Positions 44,751 through 54,121 are shown, counted from the stretch's first letter. The stretch: 64,000 nt of DNA from CBDCFV01 sp965216425 (GCA_965216425.1 CBDCFV010000006.1:930001-994000); one strand, 5' to 3'. A program made the numbers and translations. The notes: generated by a model not told the origin, from the letters alone.

Positions 44751-46030
44751 TAGCCGCCACCATCCGGTTCACCATGCTCCCGGCGCAACTCCACGGTGTC
44801 TATCCTTACCCCGCTCATAGCCTTTACGGTAAGGCTCAAGTCCTTGAACTCGAACTTTTCACCTTCCTCAGGGATCCGGCCCAAGTGGTCCAAGATGAAC
44901 CCGGCAACGGTCTGGTAGTCCCCCTCGGGCAGACCGATGTTCAAGTCTTCGTTGATTTCCGAAACTGCTATCCCGGCGTCCAAGCGGTAAGTATCCTTGT
45001 CTACCGGAGTGTAGGGCTGGTCCGGAGTGTCTCCTTCCTCTCCGACCTGACCAACGATTACTTCCAGAAGCTGCTTCAAAGTTGCCAAGCCGGCGATGCC
45101 GCCGAACTCGTCAACCATCAACACCAACCCGTAGCCGCCGCGTTGCATCTCGTCGAAGGTGCTGCTGACGGTCTTGGTTTCCGGCACGAAGAAGGCCGGG
45201 CGCAGCAGACCGGTCACACTGTAATCAGGGAGCAGCATGCCTTGGCCCATGGCAAGCAGCAAGTCTTTGCTGGAAAGGACGCCCACGACGTTTTCCATCG
45301 AGCCCTCATACACCGGGAACCTGGTATGGCTGTGTTCTGTGTACAGGGGCAAAAACTCGTCAAGCCGCATATCCTTGTCGATCATTACGAATTCCGGCCT
45401 GGGCGTCATTATTTCACGCATTTGCCGGTCGCCGAAGCGGAACACCTTCTCCAGGAGCGCCGCTTCGTTTTCCTCCACGACGCCAGCTTGGGCGCCCACG
45501 GCTATCAGTGACCGTATCTCCTGTTCACCTATCTCCGGCGCGGGGCCGCTGATGCCCAGCAGACGATTGACCAACCAACTGACTCCCTGGAGCAGGCGCA
45601 CACACGGAGACAGCAGCAACCCCACAAAGGACAACGGTCGTGATACGGCGAAAGCAACCTTCTCCGGCTGGCGCCAAGCAATGGTCTTGGGAAGGGTTTC
45701 ACCGAAAATCAACAACACCAGCGTGACGCCCAAAGTGGACACCACTACCGCCCTGGAGTTGTTGCCCATCATGTTTACGACCAGTGAGGTGCCGATGACG
45801 GCGACGGCAGTATTGACAAGGTTGTTGCTTAGCAACACCATGGCCAGAAATTTTTCCGGGCGGTGGACCAGTTGGGCCACCCGATTGGCGCCCGGCTGGC
45901 GAATGTTTACGAGGTGGGTCAACCGTGCCCTTGACAGCGCCACCAAGGCTGTCTCCGAACCTGAGAAAAAGGCGGACAACACCAAAAAAAGACCGAGTAG
46001 ACCCAGTCTCCATAAATCGGCGGTATCCAT
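44750..46030 (-). CDS. CNNM/CorC-family membrane protein (DUF21-CBS-CorC_HlyC)
   Basis: 426 residues. The N-terminal DUF21 part has about four hydrophobic helices and 'SGSETALVALSRARL'; two CBS domains follow (around 'MTPRPEFVMIDKDMRLDEFLPLY'), then a CorC_HlyC domain with 'LVDEFGGIAGLATLKQLLEVIVG'. Family members act in Mg/Co efflux or as ion sensors. The ATG at 46030 has GGAGGAG upstream; an in-frame start at 46060 is less likely. Confidence 0.88.
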   Translation of the reverse strand: MDTADLWRLGLLGLFLVLSAFFSGSETALVALSRARLTHLVNIRQPGANRVAQLVHRPEKFLAMVLLSNNLVNTAVAVIGTSLVVNMMGNNSRAVVVSTLGVTLVLLIFGETLPKTIAWRQPEKVAFAVSRPLSFVGLLLSPCVRLLQGVSWLVNRLLGISGPAPEIGEQEIRSLIAVGAQAGVVEENEAALLEKVFRFGDRQMREIMTPRPEFVMIDKDMRLDEFLPLYTEHSHTRFPVYEGSMENVVGVLSSKDLLLAMGQGMLLPDYSVTGLLRPAFFVPETKTVSSTFDEMQRGGYGLVLMVDEFGGIAGLATLKQLLEVIVGQVGEEGDTPDQPYTPVDKDTYRLDAGIAVSEINEDLNIGLPEGDYQTVAGFILDHLGRIPEEGEKFEFKDLSLTVKAMSGVRIDTVELRREHGEPDGGG

Positions 46031-46195
46031 TTTCGGAGCACTCCTCCATAATCCAACCAAGTATGGTCTTGCGAAATGACCTGCATCCGGATGATAGCAT
46101 CGGCCTTATGAGGTGTAAAGTTGACGGCCATACCTGCCGGTCATATTATTTCTCTGCCCCAACAGGCTTGGCAGTAGGGCAATCCACCAGGAAAC

Positions 46196-46371
46196 GAATA
46201 TATGGGCCTTTTCATTTTCTACTCTTTCCCGCGCAGGCGGGAAACCATATAGTCTTGCCACGAGAAGGTTGCCGCAGGCGACGGTAATGTGGATTCCCGC
46301 TTTCGCGGGAAAGACGGGACCCACGTAACCCAAACCGGAAAACGAAAATGCCCTGAAAGGAATATATGGGC
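46196..46371. mobile_element. Inserted repeat segment flanked by 12-bp direct repeats, upstream of tsaD
   Basis: GAATATATGGGC occurs at 46196-46207 and again at 46360-46371, where it contains the tsaD start codon. Between them are two palindromic cores (CCCGCGCAGGCGGG and TTCCCGCTTTCGCGGGAA) and imperfect inverted ends (CCTTTTCATTTTC against GAAAATGCCCTGAAAGG). This looks like a small inverted-repeat insertion with a target duplication. Confidence 0.55.
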
Positions 46372-47403
46372 TTGAAAATCCTGGGTATAGAAACATCCTG
46401 CGACGAGACGGCTGCGGGCGTGGTTGAAGACGGGAGAATACTGCGCTCCAACGTCATCGCCTCGCAGGCGGGAATTCATTCCACCTACGGCGGAGTGGTC
46501 CCGGAACTGGCCTCACGGCAGCATGTCCGGGACATGGTGCCGGTGCTTGAGAAGGCGGTGGCAGACTGCGGCTTAGGGTTCGAAGATATAGACGCGGTAG
46601 CGGTGACCTACGGCCCAGGGTTGGGAGGGTCGCTCATCACCGGCCTGAATACCGCCAAGGCCGTCGCTTTTTCCTTGGGAGCGCCATTGATTGGGGTAAA
46701 CCACCTTGAGGGCCATATATACGCCTCGTGGCTGACCCAACACCGGCCGGACGAAGACCCGGGGTTTCCACTTATGTGCATGGTGGCGTCGGGCGGGCAT
46801 ACCGATCTGATATTGATGGAGGACCACGGCGTTTACAAGTTGCTGGGACGCACCAGGGACGACGCCGCCGGCGAGGCATTCGACAAAGCAGCCCGGATTC
46901 TGGGGTTGGGCTTCCCCGGCGGGCCGGAGATACAGCGGGTCTCTGAGGGCGCGGAGGGGGACGAGCGTCTCCCAAGGGCTTGGATGCGGGGCACTCTTGA
47001 CTTCAGTTTCAGTGGCGTAAAGACCGCGCTGCTGCATCTGGCCCAGGATAAGGGTTTATACCCGGCAATCGACGGCGACCTGGAACAAGAAGAGCTGCGC
47101 CGCTTGGTCAGAGAGTTGGCCCATGCTTTCCAGGAATCGGTCGTGGACGTGTTGACCGCCAAGCTGCTGGACGCATCGGAGCGTTATCACGCCAAGGGCC
47201 TCGTCTTGGGAGGCGGCGTAATCGCCAACGCCCGGCTGCGGCAGGAGATACTCAAACGCTCCCCTCTACCGGCGATTATTCCTTCTCCCATCCTGTGCAC
47301 CGATAACGGCCCAATGATCGCAGCCTGCGCCTATCACCAGTACCAACGGGGAATGGAATTCGGGATGGAGTTGGACATAGACCCGAGCCTGTCGCTGGGA
47401 TAA
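46366..47403 (+). CDS. tsaD: tRNA N6-threonylcarbamoyladenosine transferase subunit TsaD
   Basis: 345 residues, ASKHA fold. 'LGIETSCDETAAGVVED' opens the protein; metal-binding 'VPELASRQHV' and 'GVNHLEGHIYASW', ATP site 'ASGGHTDLILM', 'LGRTRDDAAGEAFDKAARILGL' and 'LVLGGGVIANARLR' are all present. It transfers the threonylcarbamoyl group to A37 of ANN-decoding tRNAs. GAAAGGA is just upstream of the ATG. Pairs functionally with mtaB (56.7 kb), which thiolates t6A. Confidence 0.95.
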   Translation: MGLKILGIETSCDETAAGVVEDGRILRSNVIASQAGIHSTYGGVVPELASRQHVRDMVPVLEKAVADCGLGFEDIDAVAVTYGPGLGGSLITGLNTAKAVAFSLGAPLIGVNHLEGHIYASWLTQHRPDEDPGFPLMCMVASGGHTDLILMEDHGVYKLLGRTRDDAAGEAFDKAARILGLGFPGGPEIQRVSEGAEGDERLPRAWMRGTLDFSFSGVKTALLHLAQDKGLYPAIDGDLEQEELRRLVRELAHAFQESVVDVLTAKLLDASERYHAKGLVLGGGVIANARLRQEILKRSPLPAIIPSPILCTDNGPMIAACAYHQYQRGMEFGMELDIDPSLSLG

Positions 47404-47450
47404 CCCCCGGACAGCCGCTTGACGCCTGTGGGGAGACGACGCCGAAGGAT

Positions 47451-48152
47451 TTATCGCATTGTATTCGGCGTTTCAGACCGGTTGGATGAGCCGACGCCAT
47501 AGCCGGGAGTGGCCGACGCCAAGTGCGAGAGGTTGGTTCCGCCCAAGCCTCGGCGATGTCCATTCAGCGACCGCCGGGCGACAAACGCGGTATTTACCAG
47601 TTGGTAGACTTGCAGCTTGGACTTGTCACTGTGATATGGAAACGCAAACAGCCAGTTGCTCCCTTGGAAGACAACCGACCCTGTGTCCCTCACGAAATAG
47701 TACCGTCCCACCAGCACCACCCCGGCGATAACCGCCAGCAGCACCAGGAGAGCCCCAACATCCATTCCGATGAAAGGAACGGCCGGGCCGTCGACGTGCC
47801 CGGTAAGCCAGTAGGAAACGATAATATAAACCACCAGCCCGGCGACCACCAGGACCAGCCCCTGGACCAAGGAACCGAATCCGCGAGCGCTTGAGCGCAC
47901 CAATACACCGGCCAATTCTTCGACCGGGACAATGTTAGTCTGGGCCTTGCCATCTTCTTGAGAGAATGCCAGGATCCGTTGATCGGTGGTGATCAACAGT
48001 TGTCCTTCAACCGGCGGCTCGTCGCTGAGCCCGGTGGCCGGCGAAAAAACATGGGTCACCCTCTCCCCTGGCAGAAGGGCTACGTCACGAATGTGGGTAA
48101 GATAGCTTACGTCCTGAAAATCCCCGTCCAACACGCGGCCTCCGGTTAACAT
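47451..48152 (-). CDS. Membrane protein with PH-like domain, function unknown
   Basis: 233 residues. The N-terminal half ('VALLPGERVTHVFSPATG...LLITTDQRILAFSQ') resembles bacterial PH (bPH) domains; two hydrophobic segments follow ('LVQGLVLVVAGLVVYIIVSY' and 'GALLVLLAVIAGVVLVGRYYF'), then a short soluble tail. No signal peptide. Start lacks a strong ribosome site. It is convergent with tsaD and divergent from the T-box/ilvB unit. Confidence 0.65.
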   Translation of the reverse strand: MLTGGRVLDGDFQDVSYLTHIRDVALLPGERVTHVFSPATGLSDEPPVEGQLLITTDQRILAFSQEDGKAQTNIVPVEELAGVLVRSSARGFGSLVQGLVLVVAGLVVYIIVSYWLTGHVDGPAVPFIGMDVGALLVLLAVIAGVVLVGRYYFVRDTGSVVFQGSNWLFAFPYHSDKSKLQVYQLVNTAFVARRSLNGHRRGLGGTNLSHLASATPGYGVGSSNRSETPNTMR

Positions 48153-48248
48153 ACTACCATAACCGTTGTGTGAATCCTGTGGACAACCTCATCGTGAACG
48201 GACTTATTTGGTCTGCTATTCCACCAATGGCAATGTCCAATCTTAATA

Positions 48249-48277
48249 TTGACAGACACCTTGCCAAATGATACGTT
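48249..48277 (+). promoter_or_regulatory. Candidate promoter of the T-box/ilvB transcript
   Basis: TTGACA at 48249-48254 with a weak -10 (TACGTT, 48272-48277) 17 bases downstream. The implied start point is about 10 bases before the T-box stem I. Confidence 0.5.
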
Positions 48278-48289
48278 CTGACGAGTAAA

Positions 48290-48563
48290 GACTGTGATGG
48301 AGACGAGTAGGCAGGGGTAGGTGGTTAGCGAGCCTGGTATAGTGGAAGCAGGCGCACCGATCTTGTCCGAAAATCCCTCCGGAGTCGCCAGCTGAACCCC
48401 TCCTCTCGATAGCCTTGGGGAGAACGTAAGCCGGGCCGGGTTCGCCGTACGTTACAACCGGCGGGGCATGTTAGTGTCCTTATTGAGTGGCTCCGGCTGC
48501 GCCGGGGCAATTAGGGTGGTACCGCGGGTATACAAAGCCCCGTCCCTATTGGACGGGGCTTTT
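48290..48563 (+). ncRNA. T-box riboswitch leader of ilvB
   Basis: The conserved antiterminator bulge AGGGTGGTACCGCG is at 48513-48526. Upstream is a stem I with the GNUG-type apical part ('AGCCTGGTATAGTGGAAG') and 'GAAAATCCCTCCGGAG' around 48369, in which AUC (48373-48375) occupies the expected specifier-codon position, suggesting that uncharged tRNA-Ile is sensed. Downstream is a strong intrinsic terminator (48537-48563). The element therefore raises ilvB expression when isoleucine is short. Confidence 0.9.
48537..48563 (+). terminator. T-box terminator hairpin
   Basis: GCCCCGTCC (48537-48545) pairs with GGACGGGGC (48551-48559), loop CTATT, then TTTT. It overlaps the antiterminator's downstream arm in the usual T-box arrangement. 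Confidence 0.9.
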
Positions 48564-48599
48564 CTGTTGTCAAATTTCATCCCCAAAAAAGAGGTTGAC

Positions 48600-50279
48600 G
48601 TGAAACTCAAGGGTTCGGAGATCATCTGCGAGAGCCTGCGCCGCGAAGGGGTGGACGTAATATTCGGGCATCCAGGGGGGGCAATCCTTCCTTTTTATGA
48701 CGCGCTGTGGGGATTCCCTCATTTGCGCCATATCTTGATGCGCCACGAGCAAGCGGCCGCCCATGCCGCCGACGGATACGCCCGCATTACCGGCAGAGTG
48801 GGCGTCTGTGTGGCTACTTCTGGCCCGGGAGCCACCAACCTGGTGACCGGTATTATGGGCGCCAAAGCAGACTCGGTGCCCATGGTGGCGATTACCGGCC
48901 AAGTGGCCCGCGCTGCCCTTGGGTCGGAAGCCTTTCAAGAATGCGACACCTGCGCCATCATGGCCCCCTGCACCAAGGAAGCCCAAATGGTGATGAACGC
49001 CCGGGACCTGCCCCGGGCAATCCATGAGGCGTTCCGTACCGCCCAGGAAGGCCGCCCCGGGCCCGTCTTGATCGACGTGCCGCGAGACGTTCAACTTGAA
49101 GAGGCGGACGTAGAGTTCCCGGAGCCATGGGTCGTCAGTCCGACCGTCTTGTCCGAGGACACCCTGGACCGGGTGCGGCAAGCTGCCAGGCTGATAAACG
49201 AAGCCGAGAGACCGGTCATCATCGGCGGCCACGGCATCATCGCCTCCGGCGCATCGGAGGAGCTGAAGAGCTTGGCCGAGGCTACCGGCATACCCGTTAT
49301 TACTACACTCCTTGGCGTCAGCAGTTTCCCCGGCAACCACCCGCTCAGCATGGGTATGTTGGGGATGCACGGTATGTATTGGGCCAACCTCGCCGTGGAC
49401 CAAGCGGACTTGGTCATAGGTTTGGGGATGAGGTTCGACGACCGGGTCACCGGAAGAGTATCTACATTCGCTCCCCATGCACGGATAATCCACTTGGACA
49501 TCGAGCCGAGCCAAGTCGGCCGCAACGTGCCGGTGGAAGTGCCCTTGGTGGGAGACGCGAAGGCCATCCTGCAGGCCTTGATGCCCCAAGTGAACCGGGT
49601 AGACCGGCCCGACTGGATGAATTACATCGCGGACTTGAGGCGCAACCACCCTTCATTGAGCATCCCCAACGGCGACAAGCTTCAAACGCAGCACGTCTTG
49701 CGAGATTTGAACGAACTTATCCAAGAGAACCAGGATACCGTCGTGGTCACCGGTGTTGGACAGCACCAGATGTGGGCCGCTCAGTTCCTGCTTTTCGACC
49801 GGAGCAACTCCTTCGTGTCGTCAGGCGGGCTTGGAGCCATGGGATTCGAGCTGCCGGCGGCGCTGGGGGTACAGGCGGCCAAACCGAACGTCCCCGTCTG
49901 GACCGTGGCCGGGGACGGCGGTTTCCAAATGACCTCGCAGGAATTGGCCACGCTATCCCACGAAAAGCTGCCGGTCAAGATGGCTCTCTTCAATAACGGC
50001 TACCTTGGCATGGTGCGGCAATGGCAGGAGTTGTTCTTCGACAACCACTTGAGCGCCGTGCCCGTACCGGGGCCGGATTATGTCAAGCTGGCCCAAGCGT
50101 ACGGCGTGGAGGCGGTACGGGTCACCGAACGGGAAGACGTGCTGCCCGCGCTGAGGCAGGCCCAGGAATATGACGGGCCTTTCCTGATTGAGTTCGTGGT
50201 TGACCCATCGGGCAACGTCTACCCGATGGTCCCCCCCGGCGGCGGACTGGCGGACACGCTGGAAGACCCCGCAGTGTGA
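48600..50279 (+). CDS. ilvB: Acetolactate synthase large subunit
   Basis: 559 residues from the GTG at 48600 (AGAGG 5-6 bases upstream); the frame also continues upstream into the T-box, which is not coding. ThDP enzyme with catalytic Glu50 in 'LMRHEQAAAHAADGYAR', FAD-region sequence, and the ThDP-Mg motif 'GDGGFQMTSQELATL...NNGYLGMVRQ'. First step of branched-chain amino acid synthesis. No ilvN or ilvC gene follows; the small subunit must be elsewhere or absent. Regulated by the T-box upstream. Confidence 0.93.
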   Translation: MKLKGSEIICESLRREGVDVIFGHPGGAILPFYDALWGFPHLRHILMRHEQAAAHAADGYARITGRVGVCVATSGPGATNLVTGIMGAKADSVPMVAITGQVARAALGSEAFQECDTCAIMAPCTKEAQMVMNARDLPRAIHEAFRTAQEGRPGPVLIDVPRDVQLEEADVEFPEPWVVSPTVLSEDTLDRVRQAARLINEAERPVIIGGHGIIASGASEELKSLAEATGIPVITTLLGVSSFPGNHPLSMGMLGMHGMYWANLAVDQADLVIGLGMRFDDRVTGRVSTFAPHARIIHLDIEPSQVGRNVPVEVPLVGDAKAILQALMPQVNRVDRPDWMNYIADLRRNHPSLSIPNGDKLQTQHVLRDLNELIQENQDTVVVTGVGQHQMWAAQFLLFDRSNSFVSSGGLGAMGFELPAALGVQAAKPNVPVWTVAGDGGFQMTSQELATLSHEKLPVKMALFNNGYLGMVRQWQELFFDNHLSAVPVPGPDYVKLAQAYGVEAVRVTEREDVLPALRQAQEYDGPFLIEFVVDPSGNVYPMVPPGGGLADTLEDPAV

Positions 50280-50321
50280 ACCATGCCGGGGGTCTTCACT
50301 GTCAAGCTCCGGGTACAGGAA

Positions 50322-50414
50322 TTATGCAATCGAAATTGAACAAGTCAGTCCACCCACCAAGACTATGGCCAACACCAGAATCAAGATGACCATGATCAAA
50401 AGACAGGCTTTCAT
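50322..50414 (-). CDS. 30-residue hydrophobic membrane peptide
   Basis: Starts at the ATG complementary to 50412-50414, with an excellent AGGAGG 5 bases upstream, and ends in TAA. The peptide is MKACLLIMVILILVL followed by further hydrophobic residues and a polar end (CSISIA), i.e. one membrane helix. It lies in the gap between ilvB and the HTH gene on the opposite strand. No family is recognised; it could be a membrane regulator or a toxin-like peptide. Confidence 0.5.
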   Translation of the reverse strand: MKACLLIMVILILVLAIVLVGGLTCSISIA

Positions 50415-50639
50415 CACTCCCTCCTCTGCAATGCGCCACACCGGGGCAACCGACCGGCATGCCCCGGAAGCCCACGGGCAGTATAGAGGAAACACATACC
50501 CGATACGTTGAAGCAGCCTTGCATAGTAACCACGAATCGCCTAGACTTTTGAAAGTTTGGACCGGGTCGTACTCGTGTTCGTCTTACGAACTTCAGTCAT
50601 CCGAATCCGGCTAATGCGGGATCGGCACCGGAGGACGAA

Positions 50640-51035
50640 GTGGAAAAAGTAACCATACAAGAAGCCTCTTACCGGCTTAACCTGTCCCAAGCCGGCATCA
50701 GGGAATGCATCAGAAACGGCGAGTTAAAGGCCCAACGGGAACCAGGGCCCACCGGTTCCCGCTGGATGGTTGAACTTCCCGAAGAGGGCTGGGTAGACAG
50801 CTTCCGGGCGTCGCTTCAAGACTTGTCGAACCGTATGACTTCCTGGTGGTGGCCTACGGCGTCCAAGACCGGTAAAGTGCACTACGTGAGAGACCTTGGA
50901 ATCGAAGAGATTGAGCCCCTGTACCTTTGCGGGCTCAAGACCGCCAACGTGTGGGACGCAAGCGGCCACAGCATGGAAGACAAATGCCCCGAATGCGTCG
51001 CCATCGCCACGCAGGAAGGCCTGCCGCTGGAGTAA
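50640..51035 (+). CDS. Small helix-turn-helix protein with C-terminal Cys/His region
   Basis: 131 residues with a MerR/excisionase-type HTH at the N-terminus ('VTIQEASYRLNLSQAGIRECIRNGELKAQ'), then a variable middle and a C-terminus with 'LYLCGLKTANVWDASGHSMEDKCPEC' (three Cys, one His) that might bind zinc. GGAGG is 5 bases before the GTG start. It probably binds DNA; no regulated target can be named. Confidence 0.65.
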   Translation: MEKVTIQEASYRLNLSQAGIRECIRNGELKAQREPGPTGSRWMVELPEEGWVDSFRASLQDLSNRMTSWWWPTASKTGKVHYVRDLGIEEIEPLYLCGLKTANVWDASGHSMEDKCPECVAIATQEGLPLE

Positions 51036-51100
51036 CGACAGTGCGATGGGTCGATAAATCCCATCGCACTCGACTCTGGCTGCGGTTGTCCGACAGGCTT

Positions 51101-52510
51101 CTAGCCCCCGCCCCCGCCAACCCCAAGGCCCGGCTCTGTCATAGCCTGCAGGTCCAGTAAATCGTCCAATTCCCCGTCCGATAAGGACGTGTTCAGCTTG
51201 GCTACCTCGCGGATCGTCTTCCCGGTAGCAGCCGCCTCCTTGGCGATGGCCGCAGCGGCGTCGTAGCCGATGGCCGGCGCCAAGCCTGTCCCGAGCATCA
51301 ACCCCTTTTCCACCATCTCCGGTCCCACCGCAGTCGCCTCAATGCCCTGAACGCACTGCTCGGCGAAGTTGTTGACCGAGGAGGCCAGGATGGAGATGGA
51401 CTGGAGAATATTGTGGGCAGCCACCGGCATCATGGTGTTCAACTCAAAGTAGCTGCCTTGGGCGGCCACGGCCACTGCGTTATGGTTGCCCATGACTTGC
51501 GCCACCACCTGTATCACCGACTCGGCGATAACCGGGTTCACCTTTCCGGGCATGATGGAGCTGCCCGGCTGGACCTCGGGCACGGTAATCTCGCCCAGCC
51601 CGGCTCTTGGCCCGCAAGCCATGAACCTGATGTCGTTGGCGATTTTATGAAGGCTGATGGCGATGGTTTCCAATATGCCGCTGGCCTCCACCAGCGCGTC
51701 GATGGTGGCTTGGGCCTGGAAGTGGTTGCTCGTCTCACAGATGGCAACCCCGGTAGTCTCGGAGATTAGCTGGCACGTCCTGGCCGAAAATTCCGGGTGG
51801 GTATTGACGCCGGTTCCCACGGCTGTACCGCCCAAGGCCACCTCTGCCAACGCCTCCTGGGCCCGCCACAGCCTGCGGATGCTGTTCTCGGCTTGGCCGG
51901 CAAACCCCAGGAACTGCTGCCCCAACCGGATGGGCGTTGCGTCCTGCAAGTGAGTCCGCCCGGTCTTGACGATTGGCCAGAATTCGTCCGACTTTGCGCC
52001 CAACTCCGTCTTAAGCCTCTCCAGTCCTGGAATCAGGTCCTCTTTGATGGTCAGCAGGGCCGCCAAGTGGATGCAGGTAGGTATCACGTCGTTGGACGAC
52101 TGGCCCATGTTGACCTGGTCGTTGGGGTGTACCAAGCGGGAACCAAGGTCGCCTCCCAGGATTTGAGAGGCGCGGTTGGCGATGACCTCGTTGGCGTTCG
52201 TGTTGGTGGAGGTGCCTGACCCGGTCTGGAAAATGTCCAGCACAAAATGTTCGTCCAGCTTTCCGTCGACCACTTCCTGGGCGGCGGTGACTATGGCCTC
52301 GCCGACTTTCCGGTCCAGCAGGCCCAGCCCCATGTTGGTAGTGGCGGCGGCTTGTTTGACCAGTCCCAGCGCCCGTATGAAGGAGCGCGGGAACCGCAGG
52401 TCGCTGATCGGAAAATTCAGTACAGCCCGCATGGTCGATGCTCCGTAAAGCGCATCGGCCGGGACCTCCATCGGGCCCATGGAGTCGCGTTCTATTCTTA
52501 CGTTGGTCAT
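51101..52510 (-). CDS. fumC: Class II fumarate hydratase
   Basis: 469 residues. The superfamily signature 'GSSIMPGKVNP' and the other two conserved blocks 'SGTSTNTNANEVIANRA' and 'HPNDQVNMGQSSND' are present, with the B-site region 'TGRTHLQDATPI'. TCA-cycle interconversion of fumarate and malate. The ATG at 52510 is favoured over an upstream one at 52531. The C-terminus ends in a Gly-rich tail (LGVGGGGG), which is unusual. Confidence 0.93.
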   Translation of the reverse strand: MTNVRIERDSMGPMEVPADALYGASTMRAVLNFPISDLRFPRSFIRALGLVKQAAATTNMGLGLLDRKVGEAIVTAAQEVVDGKLDEHFVLDIFQTGSGTSTNTNANEVIANRASQILGGDLGSRLVHPNDQVNMGQSSNDVIPTCIHLAALLTIKEDLIPGLERLKTELGAKSDEFWPIVKTGRTHLQDATPIRLGQQFLGFAGQAENSIRRLWRAQEALAEVALGGTAVGTGVNTHPEFSARTCQLISETTGVAICETSNHFQAQATIDALVEASGILETIAISLHKIANDIRFMACGPRAGLGEITVPEVQPGSSIMPGKVNPVIAESVIQVVAQVMGNHNAVAVAAQGSYFELNTMMPVAAHNILQSISILASSVNNFAEQCVQGIEATAVGPEMVEKGLMLGTGLAPAIGYDAAAAIAKEAAATGKTIREVAKLNTSLSDGELDDLLDLQAMTEPGLGVGGGGG

Positions 52511-52570
52511 GACAACACCGTCCTGTGACAATAATGATTCATAAGACTTTCTGTTCGGAGGGCTTGGGAA

Positions 52571-54121
52571 TCAACGCCCCTCTTTCATCCAGTCTGCCAC
52601 ACGCTCCGCGATCATCAGCGTGGTGGCGTTGGTGTTGGCCCGGATCACGTCGGGCATTACTGATGCGTCCACCACCCGCAGGCTTTCCAGACCGTGGACG
52701 TGGCAGTACTGGTCCACCACTGCCATAGGGTCCTCCGCCGCTCCCATCTTGCAAGTGCCGGAGATATGGTGCTGGGTGTACGCGTTCCTCAGCATCCAGT
52801 TGTCCAGGTTTTCGTCCGAAGCCAGGTCCTCATCCGTGGGGCTCAAACGCTCTACAACCATGTCCCTGAATGGTGGTCGTTCCGATATTTGAACTGCCAG
52901 CCGCAGGGCCTCCCGCATCCGTTGCCGGTCGTATGGATCGGACAGGTAGTCGTAGTTGAAGTAAGGCTGCACATGAGGATCGGTGGACTGGAGCCGGAGT
53001 TCCCCGGCGGAAACGGCGTTCTGCAGGGCGCAGGTCAGTCCGAAGTGAAAGTCGTCTCCTTCGATGTTCACGTTGGCCGGCCGGTGCTCGCTGCTCATTA
53101 GGATTGGACTCATCTGGAAGTCGCCCCGGGTAGGAGAGCCTTGGTTGCTGAACCGCAGGCACACCTGAATGTTGGGGGCTTCCGGGTCAAGGGACTTGCC
53201 CACGCCTTTGAACAGGACAAACACCGCCGGGTGGTCCCGAAGGTTCTGGCCTACGCCCGGCATATCTTTGAGCAGGCTGAGACCCATCGACTCCACGTGT
53301 TCCCGGGGGCCGACGCCGGAAAGCATCAACAACTGGGGAGAAGCCACGGCCCCGCAACTGACTATAATCTGGTCACCCATCACCGTGAAGTTCTCTCCGC
53401 CGCTGTCTGCCTCTATCCCGACTGCCCGGTTGCCCTCGAACAGGATGCGCCGGGCCGTTACGTTTCCCCTGATGGTCACGTTCAACCGGTGTCTCGCCAT
53501 GTTCAGGTAGGTAAGGGCCGCGCTCATCCTCACCCCGTTGATGTTGTTCAACGGACGGGCGGCTACGCCGGTGGAGTCCGGATGGTTCTGGTCCGGGTCT
53601 TCCGGAAATCCCATCCGCGCGCAGGAGTCATAAAAGGCCCTGAAAGCGGGTATCATCTCCTCCCGCTTATACCTCCGGATCGGGATGGGACCGTCGTTGC
53701 CGTGAAAGTCCCCGCCAGGAAAATCCAGATCGTTCTCCAGCTTCCTGAAGTAAGGCAGAACACTGGTGAATCCCCACTCGGTGTTGCCCCACTCGGCCCA
53801 GTTGTCGTAGTCCTCGGGAACGCCGCGGAACATGACTTGCCCGTTGATGGCACTGGAGCCGCCGGTGGCCCGACCTCGGGGGATGATGATAGGGTCCGGC
53901 TGAAGGGGAGTTCCGGTAGCCTCATAGTTCCAGCTATGCGGCCCGTAAGCCGACCGCCACATGTTGTTGCCGTTCTTCAGGTCTATTGGCAACTGCTCGA
54001 AGTCGGGATAGTCGGGTCCTGCCTCCAGAAGCAATATGGACTTGGTGTGGTCCTCGGAAAGCCTCGTTGCCAACACGCAGCCCGCCGAACCGGACCCTAC
54101 GATAATATAATCGTACTTCAT
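52571..54121 (-). CDS. GMC-family FAD oxidoreductase (choline dehydrogenase-like)
   Basis: 516 residues. N-terminal dinucleotide motif 'YIIVGSGSAGCVLATRL', GMC signature 1 'RGRATGGSSAINGQVMFRG' and signature 2 'GAVASPQLLMLSGVG', active-site His in 'YTQHHISGTCKMG' and the Asn in 'NTNATTLMIAERVAD'. It oxidises an alcohol, possibly choline to betaine aldehyde given the betaine theme, but GMC substrates are broad and no betB-like gene is adjacent. The ATG at 54121 is preferred because the FAD motif starts right after; the frame is open upstream. Confidence 0.87.
   Translation of the reverse strand: MKYDYIIVGSGSAGCVLATRLSEDHTKSILLLEAGPDYPDFEQLPIDLKNGNNMWRSAYGPHSWNYEATGTPLQPDPIIIPRGRATGGSSAINGQVMFRGVPEDYDNWAEWGNTEWGFTSVLPYFRKLENDLDFPGGDFHGNDGPIPIRRYKREEMIPAFRAFYDSCARMGFPEDPDQNHPDSTGVAARPLNNINGVRMSAALTYLNMARHRLNVTIRGNVTARRILFEGNRAVGIEADSGGENFTVMGDQIIVSCGAVASPQLLMLSGVGPREHVESMGLSLLKDMPGVGQNLRDHPAVFVLFKGVGKSLDPEAPNIQVCLRFSNQGSPTRGDFQMSPILMSSEHRPANVNIEGDDFHFGLTCALQNAVSAGELRLQSTDPHVQPYFNYDYLSDPYDRQRMREALRLAVQISERPPFRDMVVERLSPTDEDLASDENLDNWMLRNAYTQHHISGTCKMGAAEDPMAVVDQYCHVHGLESLRVVDASVMPDVIRANTNATTLMIAERVADWMKEGR

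Noticed and set aside
48570..49649. 359-codon minus-strand frame inside ilvB
   Set aside because: Antisense to a gene with complete acetolactate synthase motifs.
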